NCBI GenBank assembly: GCA_900549065.1 | Contig: URNC01000075.1 | Coordinates: forward strand, 1-9,710 | Direction of reading: 5' to 3' | DNA: 9,710 nt | Source of the DNA: an uncultured Collinsella sp. | GTDB lineage: Bacteria > Actinomycetota > Coriobacteriia > Coriobacteriales > Coriobacteriaceae | Shown here: positions 6,654-9,710 of the stretch, in pieces | Numbering within the stretch: position 1 is the stretch's first letter | Layout of the letters: the number at the start of each line of letters is the position of its first letter | The notes under the pieces: model-generated | Database searches by the model: none | What the model saw: only the letters and a program-made list of their open reading frames with translations | Told to the model about the DNA's origin: nothing | Program-made: the position numbers and the translations under genes

Positions 6654-6676
6654 TAGAAAACGGTATTTGTTTTCTA
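6654..6676 (-). repeat. AT-rich inverted repeat directly after gpmI
   Basis: TAGAAAAC (6654-6661) and GTTTTCTA (6669-6676) form an 8-bp stem with a 7-base loop, immediately after the gpmI stop and just before the strong terminator. It may protect the 3' end or be incidental. Confidence 0.45.
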
Positions 6677-8230
6677 TTAGGCCTCGGTGGCGAGCACGCG
6701 GCCCGTCATCTCGGCGGAAGGCTCAATACCAGCCATGGTGAGCATGGTCGGAGCGATATCGGAAAGACGGCCGTCCTCGATACCGGTGAGCTTGGCCTTC
6801 TCATCAACGATGATGAACGGCACACGGTTGGTGGTGTGAGCCGTGAACGGATGCTTGGAACCGTCGGAAGCAACGTCAAACATGTGGTCGGCGTTGCCGT
6901 GGTCGGCGGTGATCAGCGCAAAGCCGCCCTTGGCGAGAATCGCCGGGACAACCTTGGACAGGGCATCGTCAACAGCCTCGACGGCCTTAACGGCGGCGTC
7001 GAAGACACCGGTGTGACCAACCATGTCGCAGTTCGCGAAGTTCACGATGTAGAAATCAGCGCGATCCTCGTTGATGGCGGCGACAAGCTTCTCGGTAACC
7101 TCGGGAGCGCTCATCTCGGGCTGCAGATCATAGGTAGCGACCTTGGGGGAAGCGACGAGCACGCGCTCCTCGCCCTCCTTGGGCTCCTCGATGCCGCCGT
7201 TGAGGAAGAACGTCACGTGGGCGTACTTCTCGGTCTCGGCGGTGTGCAGCTGCTTCAGGCCGTTGGCGGCGATAACGTCGGCCAGGACGTTCTCGGGGAA
7301 CGTCTTGGGGAAGGCGACCTCGACGTCAAACGTCGGATCGTACTCGGTCATCGTCACAAAGTGCGAAAGCTTGATCTGCTCGCGCTCAAAGCCGTCGAAC
7401 TCCTTGTCCGTGAACACGCGGGTCATCTGACGAGCGCGGTCGGGACGGAAGTTGAAGAAGATGGCCGCGTCGCCCTCGTGGATGCCCTCGTTGTGGGCAG
7501 CGAAGGGCTCGACGAACTCGTCGCCGCGCGGATCCTTCTCGTAGTAGGCCTTGATACCGGCAACAGGGTCGACATCGGCATCGGACGCGTTGACCATGAC
7601 GTCGTAGGCACGCTGGATGCGCTCCCAACGGTTGTCGCGGTCCATGGCCCAATAGCGGCCCGAGACGGTGGCGACGCGAGCGTCGCAACCGGTCTCCTCG
7701 GAGATCTTAGCCAGGAAGCCGCAGAACTCACTCATATAGCCAGCGCCGGACTGCGGGTCAACGTCGCGGCCATCCATAAAGGCGTGGACGCGAACGGTCT
7801 TGACACCGTGCTCGGCAGCCATCTTGACCAGAGCCTCGACGTGGTTCATGTGAGAATGAACACCGCCAGGGCTCATAAGGCCCATGAGGTGGAGAGTCTT
7901 GCCGTCAGCCTTGACATCGTCCATAGCCTTGACGAAGACCTCGTTCTTGGCGATGGAGCCGTCCTTGATGGCATTGTTGATGCGCGAAAGCTCCTGGAAC
8001 ACGATGCGGCCGGCACCGATGTTGAGGTGGCCTACCTCGGAGTTGCCCATCTGGCCATCGGGAAGACCCACGTCCTCGCCCGAAGCGCCGAGCGTGGTGT
8101 GGGGGTACTTCTCGTACAGGCTATCAAGGAAGGGCGTCTTGGCAGCGGCGACGGCGTTCTCGCCATCGGCCGGAGCCAGGCCGCAGCCGTCCATGATGAT
8201 CAGGAGTGCAGGAAGATGACGCTGTGCCAT
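6677..8230 (-). CDS. gpmI: Cofactor-independent phosphoglycerate mutase (iPGM)
   Basis: Converts 3-phosphoglycerate to 2-phosphoglycerate in the cytoplasm without 2,3-bisphosphoglycerate, using two manganese-type metal ions. The 517 residues are the usual length. The phosphatase domain shows D14 (MDG), nucleophile S64 in GNSEVGH, D402 and H406 (NCDMVGHTG), D443 and H444 (ADHGNAD) and H465 (AHTTNR), which match the metal ligands of the alkaline-phosphatase superfamily. The inserted transferase domain shows H125, R154-D155 (DGRDVDP), R192 and R198 (GRYWAMDRD), R262 and R265 (RPDRAR) and K336, which are the substrate-binding residues. No catalytic residue appears to be missing. The ATG at 8228-8230 follows the tpiA stop by 5 nt; only a weak AGGCGAG site (8239-8245) precedes it, so coupling to tpiA is likely. 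An intrinsic terminator follows. Confidence 0.97.
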   Translation of the reverse strand: MAQRHLPALLIIMDGCGLAPADGENAVAAAKTPFLDSLYEKYPHTTLGASGEDVGLPDGQMGNSEVGHLNIGAGRIVFQELSRINNAIKDGSIAKNEVFVKAMDDVKADGKTLHLMGLMSPGGVHSHMNHVEALVKMAAEHGVKTVRVHAFMDGRDVDPQSGAGYMSEFCGFLAKISEETGCDARVATVSGRYWAMDRDNRWERIQRAYDVMVNASDADVDPVAGIKAYYEKDPRGDEFVEPFAAHNEGIHEGDAAIFFNFRPDRARQMTRVFTDKEFDGFEREQIKLSHFVTMTEYDPTFDVEVAFPKTFPENVLADVIAANGLKQLHTAETEKYAHVTFFLNGGIEEPKEGEERVLVASPKVATYDLQPEMSAPEVTEKLVAAINEDRADFYIVNFANCDMVGHTGVFDAAVKAVEAVDDALSKVVPAILAKGGFALITADHGNADHMFDVASDGSKHPFTAHTTNRVPFIIVDEKAKLTGIEDGRLSDIAPTMLTMAGIEPSAEMTGRVLATEA

Positions 8231-8235
8231 ATGTC

Positions 8236-9003
8236 CTACTCGCCTGCCTTGACGACCATAGAGGCGAAGTCGGCAGCCTTGAGCGAAGCGCCGCCCACGA
8301 GGGCGCCGTCAACGTCGGGCTTGGCGACGAGCTCGGCGATGTTGCCGGGCTTGGCAGAGCCACCATAGAGAACGCGGATGCCGTTGGCGAGCTCCTCGCC
8401 GAACATCTCCTTGAGGGTCTCACGGATAGCGCCGCAGACCTCCTGAGCGTCCTCGGCGGTAGCGGTCTTGCCGGTGCCGATGGCCCAGATGGGCTCGTAG
8501 GCGACGACGACCTGCTTGGGGCAGGTGATCTCGAGACCCTCGAGACCAGCCTTGACCTGGTTCACGACGTGCTCGACATAGGTGCCAGCCTCGCGGACCT
8601 CGAGGGACTCGCCGCAGCAGAAGACGGGAACAAGACCGGCGGCAACGAGGGCCTTGGCCTTCTTGTTCTGGTCCTCGTCGGTCTCGTGGAAGTAGTCGCG
8701 ACGCTCGGAGTGACCGATGATGCAGTAGGTGCAGCCAGCGGACTTGAGCATGTCGCAAGAGGACTCACCGGTGAAGGCACCCTTGGCCTCCCAGTACACG
8801 TTCTGTGCACCGAGGGCGATGGGGGCAGCCTGAATGCGGTCATGAACCGTGGTGATGTCGATGGTCGGAGGGCAGACGAGCACCTCGACGCCAGCCGGAA
8901 CCTCGGGCAGAGCCTGAGCCAGCTCGTCGGCGAGCTTGGCGGCCTCGGCGACGTCGTTGTTCATCTTCCAGTTACCAGCGATAAGAAGGGTGCGATTAGG
9001 CAT
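8236..9003 (-). CDS. tpiA: Triosephosphate isomerase
   Basis: Interconverts dihydroxyacetone phosphate and glyceraldehyde 3-phosphate in glycolysis. From the ATG at 9001-9003 the protein has 255 residues, normal for a TIM barrel. It starts MPNRTLLIAGNWKMN with the active-site lysine K13. The catalytic histidine is H98 in IGHSERR, the catalytic base is E170 in AYEPIWAIGTG, and flexible loop 6 spans about 170-178. Phosphate-binding segments LYGGSAKP (212-219) and LVGGASL (235-241) are present. The frame is open 63 nt further upstream, but that extension overlaps pgk and would precede the canonical N-terminus. GGAGG 9 nt before the chosen ATG supports the shorter form. The start overlaps the end of pgk by 8 nt, indicating translational coupling. 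Confidence 0.97.
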   Translation of the reverse strand: MPNRTLLIAGNWKMNNDVAEAAKLADELAQALPEVPAGVEVLVCPPTIDITTVHDRIQAAPIALGAQNVYWEAKGAFTGESSCDMLKSAGCTYCIIGHSERRDYFHETDEDQNKKAKALVAAGLVPVFCCGESLEVREAGTYVEHVVNQVKAGLEGLEITCPKQVVVAYEPIWAIGTGKTATAEDAQEVCGAIRETLKEMFGEELANGIRVLYGGSAKPGNIAELVAKPDVDGALVGGASLKAADFASMVVKAGE

Positions 9004-9670
9004 CGAGAAGCGCCTCCACTCCGGGCAGGGCCTTACCCTCGACGAGCTCCATGGAAGCGCCACCACCGGTGGAGATCCAGCTCATCTTGTCGGCCAGGTT
9101 GAACTTGTTGACAGCCGCGACGGAGTCGCCACCGCCGATGATCGAGGTGCAGTCGGCCTCGGCGACAGCCTCGGCGATAGCCTGGGTGCCGTGAGCGAAG
9201 TTGTCGAACTCGAAGACGCCCATGGGGCCATTCCAGAACACGGTCTTGGCGCCCTTGACGGCCTCGGCGTAGAGCTCCTCGGTCTTGGGGCCGATGTCCA
9301 TGCCCTCACGATCGTCGGGGATAGCGTCGGAAGCGACAACCTCGGGGACAGCATCCTCACCAAAGTGATCGGCAACGCGGTTGTCGATGGGGAGCAGGAT
9401 CTTGACGCCCTTCTCCTCGGCCTTCTTGAGCATCTCGCCGGCGCGCTCGACCCAGTCCTCTTCCTTGAGGGACTGACCGACGGACAGGCCCTGAGCCAGG
9501 AAGAAGGTGTAGGCCATGCCGCCACCGATAATCAGGGTGTCAGCGGAGTCGATGAGGTGATCGAGAACGCCGATCTTGGAGGAAACCTTGGAACTGCCGA
9601 CGATAGCGACGAAGGGGCGCTCGGGCTCGGCGAAGATGCCGGTCAGCGTGTCGACCTCCTTCTCAAGCAG
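8996..9670 (-). CDS. pgk: Phosphoglycerate kinase, 5'-truncated at the contig end
   Basis: Transfers phosphate from 1,3-bisphosphoglycerate to ADP, the first ATP-yielding step of glycolysis. Only the C-terminal 224 residues are present, roughly the second (nucleotide-binding) domain of a protein of about 400 residues. Visible family segments are EKEVDTL, ERPFVAIVGSSKVSSKIGVL (the usual GGAKVSDK is GSSKVSSK here), TLIIGGGMAYTF, FWNGPMGVFE, SIIGGGDS and STGGGASMELVEGK. The genuine reading begins at Leu (9668-9670). Five codons further upstream in frame encode MYKRQ from Nextera adapter sequence and must not be annotated as the protein start. The N-terminal domain with the phosphoglycerate-binding residues is missing because the assembly ends here. 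Upstream gap/gapA is expected but cannot be seen. The stop TAA (8996-8998) lies inside tpiA. Confidence 0.95.
   Translation of the reverse strand: MLEKEVDTLTGIFAEPERPFVAIVGSSKVSSKIGVLDHLIDSADTLIIGGGMAYTFFLAQGLSVGQSLKEEDWVERAGEMLKKAEEKGVKILLPIDNRVADHFGEDAVPEVVASDAIPDDREGMDIGPKTEELYAEAVKGAKTVFWNGPMGVFEFDNFAHGTQAIAEAVAEADCTSIIGGGDSVAAVNKFNLADKMSWISTGGGASMELVEGKALPGVEALLDA
9013..9017 (-). promoter_or_regulatory. Ribosome-binding site deciding the tpiA start
   Basis: GGAGG lies 9 nt before the ATG at 9001-9003, inside the 3' end of pgk. It supports the canonical MPNRTLLIAGNWK start over the longer open frame. Confidence 0.8.
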
Positions 9671-9710
9671 CTGTCTCTTATACACATCTCCGAGCCCACG
9701 AGACTACGCA
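9671..9710 (+). other. Illumina Nextera adapter contamination at contig end
   Basis: Bases 9671-9689 are exactly the 19-bp Tn5 mosaic end CTGTCTCTTATACACATCT. Bases 9690-9704 are exactly the Nextera read-2 adapter CCGAGCCCACGAGAC. The last six bases (tacgca) occupy the position of the i7 index. This is read-through library adapter left in the assembly, not genomic DNA. In the pgk frame of the minus strand it reads MYKRQ, a recognised artefactual protein N-terminus. Confidence 0.98.

Noticed and set aside
6635..8368. A 577-codon plus-strand open frame across gpmI, and similar frames at 1133-2275 and 8206-9102.
   Set aside because: All are in codon register with clear minus-strand genes that have complete catalytic motifs; they have no ribosome-binding context or recognisable domains.
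9671..9689. A Tn5-like transposon end that might mark a mobile element.
   Set aside because: The 19 bp is the engineered mosaic end and is directly followed by synthetic Illumina adapter sequence, so it comes from library preparation.
1..9710. CRISPR arrays, tRNA or rRNA genes, insertion sequences, phage or defence genes.
   Set aside because: Reading the intergenic regions on both strands showed none of these; nearly all of the window is accounted for by nine housekeeping and transport genes.

Overview
The window looks like a contig end from a high-GC, anaerobic-gut-type actinobacterium of the class Coriobacteriia, most like Collinsella. That placement is my inference from the base composition, the protein style (a Collinsella-like OppA lipoprotein N-terminus) and the gene order; no 16S or marker search was possible. 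All nine genes lie on the minus strand, so biological order runs from high to low coordinates.

Right end (about 6620-9670): a glycolytic cluster, pgk (5' end missing) - tpiA - gpmI, with genes overlapping or nearly touching (8 nt overlap, then a 5 nt gap) and closed by a strong intrinsic terminator. It covers 1,3-bisphosphoglycerate to 3-phosphoglycerate, triose isomerisation, and 3-phosphoglycerate to 2-phosphoglycerate. The last 40 bases (9671-9710) are not genomic. They are the Tn5 mosaic end plus Illumina Nextera read-2 adapter and the start of an index, so pgk is cut by the assembly and not by biology.

Centre (about 6206-6620): secG, the small SecYEG channel subunit, stands alone with its own strong ribosome-binding site and its own terminator.

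Left half (1 to about 6205): a complete five-gene oligopeptide ABC importer, oppA - oppB - oppC - oppD - oppF. A 242-base leader precedes oppA. A 156-base gap containing a 10-bp hairpin separates oppA from oppB. The oppBCDF genes are tightly packed (14 nt, 2 nt, then a 1 nt stop/start overlap). OppA binds peptides outside the cell, OppB and OppC form the membrane path, and OppD and OppF hydrolyse ATP.

I found no evidence of a novel system, mobile element, CRISPR array, RNA gene or phage gene. The most important observation is the adapter at the right edge and the false protein N-terminus it creates. The other findings are modest: regulatory hairpins around oppA/oppB, a twin-arginine-like lipoprotein signal on OppA, an acidic insert in OppB, matching four-cysteine motifs in OppD and OppF, and palindromes or repeats upstream of secG and oppA.
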